Assembly (NCBI GenBank): GCA_964468185.1
Contig: CAYXTR010000004.1
Coordinates: 62,001 to 126,000, forward strand
Length of the DNA stretch: 64,000 nt
Source: JANQFV01 sp964468185
GTDB taxonomy: Bacteria; Planctomycetota; Phycisphaerae; UBA1845; Fen-1342
Direction of reading: 5' to 3'
Positions 44,301-52,632 of the stretch are shown piece after piece. Under the pieces are notes generated by a model that was not told where the DNA came from, ran no database searches, and saw only the letters and a list, made by a program, of their open reading frames with translations. Numbering within the stretch: the first letter of the stretch is position 1; every line of letters starts with the position of its first letter. A program made the position numbers and the translations under genes.

Positions 44301-45199
44301 AAACGGTCGCCACACTGCGCGAGCGGATCGATAACATGCACTTCCAGCCGGATTTCGAGGATCAGCCAAAGCGGCGTTACGAGATCATCGGTCTGACGCA
44401 GGCGTCCGGGGTCGACGGCAGCGAGCTCACGACGGAGGCCGGCGAGCCATTGTGGGAGGACATTGTCGTCCTCTCCGTAGATCCGGATTTACGTTATCGC
44501 GATGATGCGGATCGCTGGGCCGCCGGTTTCGCCATGCAGGAGCTCAGCCTGATCCGCAGCGCGTTGGCCGACGAGCAGACGCTCCGCAAGGTGATGCAGT
44601 TCAAGCCGCAGATCGCCGATCGCTCAACACAGCAGGCGTTCATGGCGCTGCTGCTGTCGTGGGCGATGATCATCCTCTACCTGTGGATCCGGTTCGGTCG
44701 GCCGATGTATGGCATCGCCGGTGTGGCGGCCCTGATTCATGACGCCCTGATCGCGCTGGCGTTTGTGGGCATCAGTGGCTGGATCGGCGGGCACGACCAT
44801 CCGTGGGGCGAGGCGTTGTTGATCAGTGACTTCAAGATCAACATGACGGTGGTCGCCGCCCTGCTCACGATCATCGGTTACTCCATTAACGATACGATCG
44901 TGGTGTTCGACCGGATTCGCGAGACGCGCGGGCGGCTCGGGCAGGTCACGCCGGAGATCATCAACACCAGCATCAACCAGACGCTGGCGCGCACGATCAT
45001 GACGTCGTTCACGACGTTCGTGGTGTTGCTCCTGGCGTATTGGTTCGGCGGTAGCAGCATCCGGGCGTTCAACTACTGCATGATGATCGGCGTGATCACG
45101 GGTTCGTACTCGTCGATCGCGATCGCCTCGCCGCTGCTGATGGTCCAGTTGGGCAAGCGATTTGGCGGAGCACCGGCGGCGGCGCGGGCGGCAAGTTAG
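41357..45199 (+). CDS. secDF: Fused SecD-SecF protein export membrane protein
   Basis: A 1280-residue fusion of SecD and SecF, which use the proton gradient to help the Sec channel pull proteins across the membrane. The SecD half has GGTSMIFEIDL in the P1 region, the P1 return strand MRGAGRLEFRILP, IDNPLCILVDDVAYSAANIQ and the TM motif SVGMAVDANVLIYERIREE. The SecF half has VEFRGGVAAEFEV, and near the end TIIGYSINDTIVVFDRIRET. A roughly 270-residue Glu/Arg/Ala-rich helical insert sits in the SecD periplasmic domain (about 85-355), and a second insert of about 250 residues sits in the SecF part. The ATG at 41357 follows GAGG by 9 bases. A strong hairpin follows. Confidence 0.95.
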   Translation: MEKNVGQRLLIIGLVVLVAGVFLSQGLRPGQDIAGGTSMIFEIDLASFNKSEWPGIAERVKQQLQQRVDPQGVYDLTWRVHGANRIEVQMPLPPKDAKERRAAYQEALDELYSYELTRGDIERALQLAGDARVQALQELAGRNADAALAALDDFKEAQALSGEDRRQALRELADRIGQAAVTALEVKDLDTRRAAIEKVVGDRLDLLVDAAERYDAVQEARTALERGPEVADTQATTAPADQPKTREDLQEELRDAEELYEDAVAAVMNTNVNRRRFEEILELEKNSEMRQRSLGEIKAAQADLRTHIEDVVAKFEAWRSGKRALDGPSDLKRLMRGAGRLEFRILPARDPGNPTKFDDERAQLQDGRTKHLENSPYGWFEIDNPLQFFNLDTPAELEEFDYENYHYVIDKVGDTYYVLAHTDPDKTLLDDTAREWTLEDARVQRNPNGQLEVHFQLDVVGGDMFADLTRANIDNPLCILVDDVAYSAANIQSTIRRSGRITGDFSPAKVNYLVRTMEGGTLAARLKDTPLSERTVGSSLGETNRDRAVRAGLYGGVAVILIMLIYYGACGAIANVALALNVMLILAAMAMLNARITLVGIAGIILSVGMAVDANVLIYERIREEKDRGSSLRMMIKNGYDKALSTIFDANITTLLTCVIIYYVGSEEVKGFGLTLGWGIVLNLFTSIFVTRTFFLLLAKYNVIKDLKMMRLVGVPNIDWYAKRKIFLPISLIILVIGLGLLFERGGDAFDVEFRGGVAAEFEVTDPNITDAAVSEALEEISGEINAVAQRIDEATVTPVADELATYRVALPDAPASLLAAMVTEPLEDRDMLQRGNAITAPADTNHIIVRTKGEVTTESLTEAIHGLKETLTDAAGNLAQSNVNAVLEVGGVAQQGLVWNLTTTVTNQRLVQHALVQALEDKIAIQPSVAYNFQGDGDLPYPVTNRNLNVVVPGLRAGLNREVTDYLDGAAMRFTALDPPQTVATLRERIDNMHFQPDFEDQPKRRYEIIGLTQASGVDGSELTTEAGEPLWEDIVVLSVDPDLRYRDDADRWAAGFAMQELSLIRSALADEQTLRKVMQFKPQIADRSTQQAFMALLLSWAMIILYLWIRFGRPMYGIAGVAALIHDALIALAFVGISGWIGGHDHPWGEALLISDFKINMTVVAALLTIIGYSINDTIVVFDRIRETRGRLGQVTPEIINTSINQTLARTIMTSFTTFVVLLLAYWFGGSSIRAFNYCMMIGVITGSYSSIAIASPLLMVQLGKRFGGAPAAARAAS

Positions 45200-45239
45200 T
45201 CGCGGATAGTCGTCGCATCCGCTGAATTGTGGTATACTT

Positions 45240-45281
45240 AGGTCCGGTTCGCGCAGGGTGGCGCGGGCCGGACCGCCCTTT
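45240..45281 (+). terminator. Hairpin terminator after secDF (possible attenuator)
   Basis: A 14-bp stem with two G-U wobbles: GGTCCGGTTCGCGC (45240-45253) and GCGCGGGCCGGACC (45260-45273), a 6-base loop, then GCCCTTTT. It lies 41 bases after the secDF stop and only 17 bases before the LysM gene's ATG. An extended -10-like TGGTATACT (45229-45237) precedes it. Confidence 0.6.
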
Positions 45282-45297
45282 TGGAGCGAGGCATGCC

Positions 45298-46365
45298 ATG
45301 CGCCCGGAAGTGAAAGTTGGCATCATCGCGGCGTTGATCGTGACAGTGGGCTGCGTCTACTACTTTGTCAGTCAAAGCCAGGAAGGCGGCGACCTTGCGA
45401 ACACGCTCCCGATGGATGCTCCGGCCGACCGGGCTTTGCCTGACGCGGGCAAGCCGGTTGACGAAAAAGACGAGGACGACTCTGCGCGTCCCACCGCCGT
45501 TGACCGCAAGCGACCGGCCCAGCGCGATCTGCCCAGCAGTGTCGAGCGTCGGATGGCTGCCAGGCGTGATGCGGAGCGTAAGACGGCACCGCCGACGGGG
45601 ATCCTGCCGCCGCTGGGTAGTGACCGACCCAAACCGACGACACCGCGGCGGTCGGACGTGGAGGCCGAGCGGTCCCGTGTGACGCCACGCCAGCGAACGT
45701 CGCCGACAACTCAGCCGGCGACCAGAGGTCCGCGCGGCGCGGGTGCGGTCACGCGGAATCCGATTTCGGCGTCCGGTGACGGCCGTGCTGGTGAGGGCAT
45801 GACTTCGCCGACGACGCAACCGACCGCGCAACCTACCGCCACGAATCAGCCGGTCAAGCCGCGCGCGTCGGAGCGGACAATTGAAAGACCACGCACGGTG
45901 CCACGTCCACGGGTGACAGCGCCGCGCACCCGGTCACCGGGCACGCCGCAGCAGCGGAAACACCGCATCACCGAAGAAGACAGCCTGTGGAACCTGGCGG
46001 TGGAATACTACGAGGATGGGACGCTGTGGCCACGCATCAAGGCAGCCAACCCCGGGTTGAACGAGCGGGCATTGCCAGTCGGCCAGTACATCATCATTCC
46101 GCCAAAGGAGGGCAATCCGACACGAACAACGCCGGCCACGCGTGATGGGGGTCGTGATTCGGATGCGGAGCGAGATACACGTCGAGCAGTTTACATCGTC
46201 GAGAGTGGCGACACCTTCATCAAGATTGCCCGCAACGTGCTGGATGATCCGACGCGTTGGCGCGAGTTGTACGAGCTCAACAAGGACCGCCTACCTGACC
46301 CGGATGATCCGGATCGGCTGATCGTGGGCCTGGAATTGAAACTCCCGCCGAAGAAAGCCGACTAA
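45298..46365 (+). CDS. Membrane-anchored LysM-domain protein
   Basis: A 355-residue protein. One N-terminal membrane helix (VGIIAALIVTVGCVYYF) is followed by a long Pro/Arg/Thr-rich basic linker (about 35-220) and two LysM-type domains: HRITEEDSLWNLAVEYYEDG followed by a PVGQYIIIPP end, and YIVESGDTFIKIARNVLDDP with an LELKLPP end. LysM domains bind peptidoglycan glycan, so this is probably an anchor across the periplasm. GGAGCGAGG lies before the ATG at 45298; an ATG at 45293 is out of frame. It lies just behind the secDF terminator hairpin. Confidence 0.85.
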   Translation: MRPEVKVGIIAALIVTVGCVYYFVSQSQEGGDLANTLPMDAPADRALPDAGKPVDEKDEDDSARPTAVDRKRPAQRDLPSSVERRMAARRDAERKTAPPTGILPPLGSDRPKPTTPRRSDVEAERSRVTPRQRTSPTTQPATRGPRGAGAVTRNPISASGDGRAGEGMTSPTTQPTAQPTATNQPVKPRASERTIERPRTVPRPRVTAPRTRSPGTPQQRKHRITEEDSLWNLAVEYYEDGTLWPRIKAANPGLNERALPVGQYIIIPPKEGNPTRTTPATRDGGRDSDAERDTRRAVYIVESGDTFIKIARNVLDDPTRWRELYELNKDRLPDPDDPDRLIVGLELKLPPKKAD

Positions 46366-46370
46366 CGGGC

Positions 46371-46408
46371 GACGGGCGTGCCGCACTGTTTCGCGACGCA
46401 CGCCCGTC
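46371..46408. terminator. Convergent-gene terminator hairpin
   Basis: An 11-bp perfect stem, GACGGGCGTGC (46371-46381) and GCACGCCCGTC (46398-46408), with a 16-base loop. It lies between the LysM gene (+) and the chemoreceptor (-) and may serve both. The T-runs are weak. Confidence 0.55.
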
Positions 46409-46492
46409 CGTTGCTTGATCTATTTGCTCCTGATGGGGACGGTGTGCCGCGCATGACCCGCTGTGGGTCACGACCGGGACCGGATCACGCGA

Positions 46493-49400
46493 TCAGAAGT
46501 TGTTCAAGGTCTGGTCTTCCTCCGGCTGTGGCGGGGTTGCCCGTTGCGACTGCGCTGAGTCGGCGACGGCGACCTGCTGGGGCGGGGCGCCCTGCAACCG
46601 CCGCCGGGCTCTCTGCGCTGGCTGTTGCGCAATCACGCCGCTCGCCGTCGACACCTGGCCGCCAACGATGCCGACGAGTTGATCGACCATGCGCTTTACC
46701 TCGGCGGACTGCGAGGACATCTGTTCGGCAGCCGAGGCACATTCCTCCGCACCCGCTGCATTGTGCTGCGTGACCTGCTCCATTTCGAGTACGGCTTTGT
46801 TCACCTGATCGACGCCTTGCGCCTGCTCCGCGGAGGCGTTGGCGATGCGGTTAATCAGATCGGTTACCTCGCCCACGTCGGTGTTGATGGCCGTCAATGC
46901 CTTGCCGACCTCGGCAGCCACGCTCGATCCCTCCCGAGCACGCTCGACCGAATCGCTGATCAGCGTCGTGGTCTCGCCCGCAGCATTTGCAGCCCGCATC
47001 GCGAGGTTGCGCACCTCTTCGGCGACAACCGCGAAGCCCTTGCCGTGCTCGCCTGCCCGAGCGGCCTCGACCGCGGCGTTCAATGCCAGGAGGTTGGTTT
47101 GGAAGGCGATTTCCTCGATGACCTTGATGATCTTACTGATCTTGTCGGACGACTCGTTGATGGCGACCATCGCGGCATCGAGTCGTTGCGTGGTCTGATC
47201 GCCCTCGTTCGCCGCGGTGCGGGCCTTGGCTGAGAGTTCGTTGGCACGTTGTGCGTCGCCGCTGTTGGCCCGCGTCATCGAGGCAACCTCTTCAAGTGCG
47301 CTGGAAGTTTCCTCCAGCGCGGCGGATTGGCGGCTCGACCCGTCAGCCAGTTCGGCCGCAGTCGACGAGACCTGCTCCGAGGCTTCATTCGCGCGTTCAG
47401 CCCCTTCATTCAGACCGGCAATGATACGATTGATCGGGCGACTGATCGTCGCCGCAAACCAGACGCCGACAAGAGACACAAGTACAGCCGCCGCAAGCCC
47501 CAGTCCAATGGCCCAGGCCAGCGTCGAGCGGCCAGCCGCAGCGGCCGTATCCTGCATCTGCTGGGCCGCGGCCATGGCCTCGGCTTCGTCGATCTCCGCC
47601 AGCAGTGCCCACCGCGTGCCAAAGACGTCCAGCGGAGTGTAGGCGCTGAGGACCGGATTGCCGTTGTAGTCAATGATCACCTCGGCACCGGACTCGCCGT
47701 TGAGTGCGGCGTTGACGGCGTCGGTGTTCGCCTGGCCAGTCTGTGGGTTGGCGAACGACGCCGCCACGGAGTGACCCTCCGGATCCAGGAATGAATCAGA
47801 GCGCATCAGCTTGTCAGGCCCGACGAGGTACGTTTCGCCCGTATCCCCCATCCCGGCCCGCACACCCATGATGGCGTTGATTTCGCTGAGCGGCATCTGT
47901 AGGGCCACCACCAGTTCGATTTGGCCATTGTGCTCGACCGGTTCGGCAATGAACGCGGCAGGCTCGCCATTGCTGGGTTCATAGGGCGCGAAGTCAGCGA
48001 ACTGGAATTCACCAGTCTTCAGTGCCTGCTGCACGACCTGGCCCAGCCCGGAGTCCTTGTACGGGCCGGTGACCAGATTGGTCTGGTAATCGGCCTCATG
48101 GCAGACAGTGTAAAAGCAGAAGCCGTCGGGGTTCATGAGGAACAGGTCGTAGTAGCCGTACAGCTCCTTGTACTTCGTGAAGAAATCCTGCTCACTGCCG
48201 TCGGCGTGAGGACAGAACGCCTCCGCCACGTCGATCTCGGCCATGAGTGCCCAGGTGATGCCGCCGACGTTGACGGGGCAGTAGGCGCTGAGCACGGGGT
48301 TGCCGTTGTAGTCGATGATGACTTCGGCGCCCGTCTGCCCGGCCAGTGCCCGGTTGCCTGCCGCCGTATCGACCTTGCCCTGTTCCGGATTGCGGAATGA
48401 GGCTACTACGTTGTGTCCGTCCGGATCGAGGTAGGAATCAGAGCGCATCAGCAGATCCGGGCCGATCAGGTAGGTCTCACCCGTCTCTCCCAGGCCCGCC
48501 CGCTCAGTCATGATGGCATTGAGCCGGTCGATCGGCATCTGGAACATCGCCACTCCGACCTTCTCGTCGCCGTCGAATACCGGCGACGCGATGAAACTGG
48601 CGGGAGCTTCGTATGACGGTGGATACTGCTTGTAGTCGACGAGCACCACCGCATCGCGGTTACCGGCGGCGTTGGCCTGCCGGAACGCTTCGCCAAAGTT
48701 CGTGTTCGCATACGGACCGTCGATCAATGACGTGCTGTAGTCGAGTTCTTTGAAGACGGAGTAGACGATATCGCCGGTCTGGGGGTCGACGAGGAAGATG
48801 TCGTAATAGCCGAACTTCTCCAGGTAATTGCGGACGATGGGGTGAACGCGCTCATGGACCCGGCTGTATTCCGACTCGTCCGCGGGCCGATCGAGCAGGT
48901 GTTTCGAGCCGAGCGGATTGGGATTGTTCTTAATGAAGGCGTATTGCAGGGCAATCGAGTCATCGTCCAGGCCGTTGAAGAACTGATCGACCGGCGGCGC
49001 CTGCCCGTTCTGCGCCTCGTATTCGCTGGCAAAGTCGTTGGTGTAGTAGGTGCGCAAGGCCGCCCGTTGCTGCTGAAGCGTGTCAGCGCTGACCTGATTC
49101 TGCTCGCGGAACTTGCCAAAGGCCGCGCGGTAGTCGCGCATGGCCTGAACGATCATCCGATCCTCGGAGAACGTCAGGATCTGATCATTGATCGACTGGA
49201 AGTAGCGCTCGACCGCGGCACGCTTGATCTGCCGGACGGCGACGAGCTTGTTGAACGCTTCGGAGCGCAACGTCTGCGCCGTCTCGACCAGCACCTCCAT
49301 GTCGCCCCGGCGATCGGCAAAGTACTTTTGGAGCTGACGCTTCTTGACGTCGCGCAGGGCGACGAGCTGGTTATAGGCCTTGCCTTCGAGGTCCACGCTG

Positions 49401-49522
49401 CCCTGTCTGCCAATCTCGCTCATGCCCTTCTTGGCATTGAAGAAGCCCGCCACGGCTACGATCGTCAGGGGCACCAGCCCACACGCCAGAAACGCCACTA
49501 CCAGCTTCTTGCCAAGCGTCAT
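46493..49522 (-). CDS. Large methyl-accepting chemotaxis protein with duplicated sensor domain
   Basis: A 1009-residue chemoreceptor. An N-terminal membrane helix (VVAFLACGLVPLTIVAVAGF) is followed by a helical segment and two related Cache-like sensor units: one with AMFQMPIDRLNAIMTERAGL and GETYLIGPDLLMRSDSYLDP, the other with ALQMPLSEINAIMGVRAGMG and GETYLVGPDKLMRSDSFLDP. Each is followed by GAEVIIDYNGNPVLSAY. A second helix near residue 700, HAMP, and the signalling hairpin with EEIAFQTNLLALNAAVEAAR follow. The receptor detects a ligand outside and controls CheA in the cytoplasm. No che genes lie in the window. AGGAGAG lies 9 bases before the ATG at 49522. Confidence 0.93.
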   Translation of the reverse strand: MTLGKKLVVAFLACGLVPLTIVAVAGFFNAKKGMSEIGRQGSVDLEGKAYNQLVALRDVKKRQLQKYFADRRGDMEVLVETAQTLRSEAFNKLVAVRQIKRAAVERYFQSINDQILTFSEDRMIVQAMRDYRAAFGKFREQNQVSADTLQQQRAALRTYYTNDFASEYEAQNGQAPPVDQFFNGLDDDSIALQYAFIKNNPNPLGSKHLLDRPADESEYSRVHERVHPIVRNYLEKFGYYDIFLVDPQTGDIVYSVFKELDYSTSLIDGPYANTNFGEAFRQANAAGNRDAVVLVDYKQYPPSYEAPASFIASPVFDGDEKVGVAMFQMPIDRLNAIMTERAGLGETGETYLIGPDLLMRSDSYLDPDGHNVVASFRNPEQGKVDTAAGNRALAGQTGAEVIIDYNGNPVLSAYCPVNVGGITWALMAEIDVAEAFCPHADGSEQDFFTKYKELYGYYDLFLMNPDGFCFYTVCHEADYQTNLVTGPYKDSGLGQVVQQALKTGEFQFADFAPYEPSNGEPAAFIAEPVEHNGQIELVVALQMPLSEINAIMGVRAGMGDTGETYLVGPDKLMRSDSFLDPEGHSVAASFANPQTGQANTDAVNAALNGESGAEVIIDYNGNPVLSAYTPLDVFGTRWALLAEIDEAEAMAAAQQMQDTAAAAGRSTLAWAIGLGLAAAVLVSLVGVWFAATISRPINRIIAGLNEGAERANEASEQVSSTAAELADGSSRQSAALEETSSALEEVASMTRANSGDAQRANELSAKARTAANEGDQTTQRLDAAMVAINESSDKISKIIKVIEEIAFQTNLLALNAAVEAARAGEHGKGFAVVAEEVRNLAMRAANAAGETTTLISDSVERAREGSSVAAEVGKALTAINTDVGEVTDLINRIANASAEQAQGVDQVNKAVLEMEQVTQHNAAGAEECASAAEQMSSQSAEVKRMVDQLVGIVGGQVSTASGVIAQQPAQRARRRLQGAPPQQVAVADSAQSQRATPPQPEEDQTLNNF

Positions 49523-49862
49523 CGTCCGTCTCTCCTGCCAGTTCCTCTGCGGCAACCGTCCGCGGGCACGCTCTCGGCCGATTGCGGATGGGTTGTCCTT
49601 CACACCCAAGTGTCCTCACGTGCGCAATGTACATGGGCGGCCCCCCGAAACACGCGAGAGCAAAAACACGTTCTGCTGTACGGGAAACCGCACTAGATGC
49701 ATCGTCTCTGCTGTATTAGCGCTTAAGAAGAGGGCGGCTCGGAGAGCTAACGACTGATAAAGGTCCAGTCGGGATGGCGGCGCATGGGGAAGTCGCGACA
49801 AAAAGGGAAAGTTCTGCGAATAAGGTGGTCGAATCTGAGACAAAGAGGATCAGGTAACGGAG
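49523..49862. other. Intergenic region between atpC and chemoreceptor
   Basis: 340 bases. It carries the upstream leader of the chemoreceptor (-) and the 3' side of atpC. No gene or clear hairpin was seen; an AT-richer patch (49640-49710 and 49800-49850) may hold the promoter. Confidence 0.5.
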
Positions 49863-50273
49863 TTACCGGACGTTCTGGAGCGAGCGCAGCATGCGGGCGC
49901 GCTGCTGGGCCCGCTCGCGGGCGGTTCGGCTGACCTCGTCGTGCCCCCCCTGCTCTTTCGCAAACTGCTCAGCGTTCTCGATCTGCTCAGAAGTGATCTG
50001 GTCGACGGGCATAGCGTCCTGAGTCAGCACCGTTACGTGGTTATCGAACACCTGTGCGAAACCGGCATCGATGAAAAGACGCTTCGTCTGCCCCCCTTGC
50101 GAATATCGCAGTTGCCCAATACCCAACTCGCACATGATCGGGGCGCGATCATGCAGGATGCCCAGTTCGCCGTCGTGTGCGGGGATGGACACCGAGTCAG
50201 CCTGTACCGCCAGCACCTGCTGCTCGGGGGTGATTACAACGAGTTCGATCTGTTCGCGTTTCGCCTGGGCCAT
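49863..50273 (-). CDS. atpC: F1Fo ATP synthase epsilon subunit
   Basis: A 136-residue epsilon subunit. The N-terminal beta-barrel is recognisable: LVVITPEQQVLAVQADSVSI, AHDGELGILHDRAPIMCELG, FIDAGFAQVFDNHVTVLTQD. A C-terminal helix pair follows (SEQIENAEQFAKEQGGHDEV). It couples the F1 head to the Fo ring and can inhibit ATP hydrolysis. It is alone here: neither atpD nor other atp genes are adjacent. It is instead the last gene of the chaperone run. A GTG-type upstream extension is possible, but the ATG at 50273 gives the usual length. Confidence 0.92.
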   Translation of the reverse strand: MAQAKREQIELVVITPEQQVLAVQADSVSIPAHDGELGILHDRAPIMCELGIGQLRYSQGGQTKRLFIDAGFAQVFDNHVTVLTQDAMPVDQITSEQIENAEQFAKEQGGHDEVSRTARERAQQRARMLRSLQNVR

Positions 50274-50361
50274 GATGGGCTGATTTGTACGACCGGACGG
50301 ACGACCCGTCAACTACATGAAACGTCGCCAGCGGGAGATCCCACGCCGAGCCACACCACAA

Positions 50362-50685
50362 TCAGGCGGCTTTCTCGCCGCCGGACGCCTGCTTGGGTTG
50401 CTTGTCGCTCTTACCGGGCGAGGTGGTCTTCTTGTCGTCGCTGGTTGGTTTCTTATCACTGCCGCCGGACTTCTCGGCTTCTGCGGCCTTCTTGTAGGAT
50501 TCGCTGCGATAGTCGGTCTGATAAAAGCCGGAGCCGCGGAAGATCACGCCGCCTCCCGTGCCGATCAGGCGCTGCAACTTGAGTTTGCCACAGGCAGGGC
50601 ATTTGCGCAGGGCGGGCGCGGTGATCGACTGATACTCCTCGAACGTGTGTTCGCAATTCGCACAAGCATACTCATACGTCGGCAT
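50362..50685 (-). CDS. FmdB-family zinc-ribbon protein
   Basis: A 107-residue protein. The first 45 residues are a zinc ribbon of the FmdB (CxxC_CxxC_SSSS) family: MPTYEYACANCEHTFEEYQS, then CPACGKLKLQRLIGTGGGVI and RGSGFYQTDYR. The rest is Lys/Ser-rich and low-complexity. FmdB proteins were first seen near formamidase genes and probably regulate expression; their exact function is unknown. AAGGAG precedes the ATG at 50685, 19 bases after the grpE stop. Confidence 0.9.
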   Translation of the reverse strand: MPTYEYACANCEHTFEEYQSITAPALRKCPACGKLKLQRLIGTGGGVIFRGSGFYQTDYRSESYKKAAEAEKSGGSDKKPTSDDKKTTSPGKSDKQPKQASGGEKAA

Positions 50686-50704
50686 GACTTCTCCTTGCCA
50701 GTGC

Positions 50705-51304
50705 TCAGTCCTGCGGCTCGGATTCGCGGCCGGCATCGGCCGGCGGACCGCTGGATACGACGACGCGACTCGATCGCAGGACGCGGTCGTGCATGGTATA
50801 GCCGCGCGCGATCTCGTCGATCACCGTACCGGCGGGGATTTCGTCGCTCGGCTGCTGCATGAGTGCCTCATGATAGGTTGGGTCGAAAGGCTGCCCTTTC
50901 GCGTTGATGGGCTGGATGCCTTTCTCGCCCAGCACTTTCAGAAAATGCTCATACACGATTCGGACGCCGTCGGCCACCGACGCGGCCCCGGCGACCTGCT
51001 CGGCCGAGGCCAGTGTGCGCTCGAGGTCGTCGATGATGACGAGCAGGTCGCGGGCGAAATCGGCCTCGGCATAACGCAGCCGCTCTTCGCTTTCGCGGCG
51101 CAGTCGTTTGCGCTCGTTCTCGGCATCTGCTCGAAGACGGAGGTTCTGCTCTTTCAACTGGGCGAGCTCGCGCTCGAGCATGGCCTGCGGGCTCTCTGCG
51201 GGCACCGCGCGTGCTTCGTCGTCCGCGGGGTTGCCCTCGGCGGCCGGGTCCTGCTGATGCTCGAGTTCCTCGGCGGATTTGGTCTGTGCCTTGTGCTCGG
51301 GCAT
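50705..51304 (-). CDS. grpE: GrpE nucleotide-exchange factor
   Basis: A 199-residue GrpE. It has a low-complexity acidic N-terminus, a long coiled coil (LKEQNLRLRADAENERKRLR, then EERLRYAEADFARDLLVIID) and the C-terminal beta-wing, where QPFDPTYHEALMQQPSDEIP is the GrpE signature. GrpE releases ADP from DnaK and works with DnaJ. It starts 4 bases after the dnaJ stop. dnaK is not in the window. Confidence 0.95.
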   Translation of the reverse strand: MPEHKAQTKSAEELEHQQDPAAEGNPADDEARAVPAESPQAMLERELAQLKEQNLRLRADAENERKRLRRESEERLRYAEADFARDLLVIIDDLERTLASAEQVAGAASVADGVRIVYEHFLKVLGEKGIQPINAKGQPFDPTYHEALMQQPSDEIPAGTVIDEIARGYTMHDRVLRSSRVVVSSGPPADAGRESEPQD

Positions 51305-51308
51305 GTTC

Positions 51309-52475
51309 CTATTCTTCCTTCTGTTCCGACTCACGCGTGAGATACTCCTTGACGCGTTCGAAGAAGCCCTTGGACTCGGGCAGCACGTGCTTGTCTTCGG
51401 TCGCGGCGAACTTCCGGAGCAGGTCCTCCTGTGCGCGGCTCAGTTTCTTGGGGATCTCGATCACGGCCTGCACGACCTGGTTCCCGCGACGCCCGGACCG
51501 GAGATTGGGAAGCCCTTTCCCCGCCAACTGAAACACGGCCCCGTGCTGCGTGCCGGGCGGGATCCGCAGGGGTGTCACGCCGTTGAGCGTGGGGACATCG
51601 ACCTGCGCTCCCAGCGCCGCTTGCGTGAAGCTGACCGGCAACATGCAAATCAGATGATCACCGTCGCGGTGGAAGAACTCGTGCGCCCGAACCCGGACGA
51701 CACAGCGCAGGTCACCACGTTGTGTGCCCCGCGCGCTGGGTTCGCCTTCGCCGCGAATGCGCACGCTTTGGCCGTCGTGCACGCCCGCGGGGATTTTCAC
51801 TTCTATTGTACGCTCGCGCTGCGCGCGGCCGGTGCCGCTGCACGCGCGGCAGGGTTTCTCGGGGCGCCAGCCGCGACCGTCGCAGTTGGGACATTCGACG
51901 ATGTTACGCGTGACGAAGAAGCCCATCGACGTCTGGCGCTCAAGGTGACCATAGCCGCCACAGGTCGTGCAGGTGCGGCGTTGGGTATTCCGCTCACAAC
52001 CCGATCCATCCTCGCACGTCTCGCAGAAGTCGGCCCGGCGGAAACGCAGCGTCTTTTCGACGCCGGTGAGCACATCCTTCAGGTCGATTTCGACGATCGT
52101 CTGGATGTCGACGCCGCGGTCGACCCGCTCCCGACCCCCAAACCCTCCAGCACCACCGAAGCCGCCCATGCCGCCAAACAGATCGCTGAAAATGCTGAAG
52201 ATGTCATCGACGCCCATGCCGGAGAAATCATGCATGCCCCCGGCACCGCGCAGGCCCTCATGGCCGAACTGGTCGTACCGGCGGCGTTTCTCCGGGTCGG
52301 ACAGCACCTCGTAGGCTTCGGCGGCTTCTTTGAACTTCTCCTCGGCCCCGGGCTCTTTATTGCGATCGGGGTGATACTTCAGTGCGGCTTGGCGATAGGC
52401 GCGCTTGATCTCATCGCCAGACGCGGTGCGACTGACGCTGAGCACTTCATAATAGTCGCGTTTCGTCGTCACCAT
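51309..52475 (-). CDS. dnaJ: Chaperone DnaJ
   Basis: A 388-residue type I J protein. The J domain has DYYEVLSVSRTASGDEIKRA and LKYHPDRNK with the HPD motif. A Gly/Phe region follows, then four zinc-binding repeats: CETCEDGSGC, CTTCGGYG, CPNCDGRG and CRACSGTG. The first has one extra residue compared with CxxCxGxG. The C-terminal substrate-binding domain follows. It delivers unfolded proteins to DnaK. The ATG at 52475 gives the classical MxxxKRDYYEVL start. Confidence 0.96.
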   Translation of the reverse strand: MVTTKRDYYEVLSVSRTASGDEIKRAYRQAALKYHPDRNKEPGAEEKFKEAAEAYEVLSDPEKRRRYDQFGHEGLRGAGGMHDFSGMGVDDIFSIFSDLFGGMGGFGGAGGFGGRERVDRGVDIQTIVEIDLKDVLTGVEKTLRFRRADFCETCEDGSGCERNTQRRTCTTCGGYGHLERQTSMGFFVTRNIVECPNCDGRGWRPEKPCRACSGTGRAQRERTIEVKIPAGVHDGQSVRIRGEGEPSARGTQRGDLRCVVRVRAHEFFHRDGDHLICMLPVSFTQAALGAQVDVPTLNGVTPLRIPPGTQHGAVFQLAGKGLPNLRSGRRGNQVVQAVIEIPKKLSRAQEDLLRKFAATEDKHVLPESKGFFERVKEYLTRESEQKEE

Positions 52476-52558
52476 ATGCCCCGCATCCGGATCATGCAGT
52501 TCATGGCACCGCAGTTCGCCAAACAGCGTATCGACCGCGCTGTCCGGCAGCCGCATGT

Positions 52559-52596
52559 GCGAAAGACGCCAGGCGGTTCAGCCGGGCGTCTTTCGC
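52559..52596 (-). terminator. Hairpin between groEL and dnaJ
   Basis: A perfect 12-bp inverted repeat, GCGAAAGACGCC (52559-52570) and GGCGTCTTTCGC (52585-52596), whose loop also pairs partly (GGC/GCC). It ends with TCTTTC on the minus strand, so it could be a weak terminator or an RNA stability element that separates groEL from dnaJ expression. Confidence 0.45.
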
Positions 52597-52632
52597 CACA
52601 AGAGTAAGACACGCTAGCGCTTCGCCGCGCAA

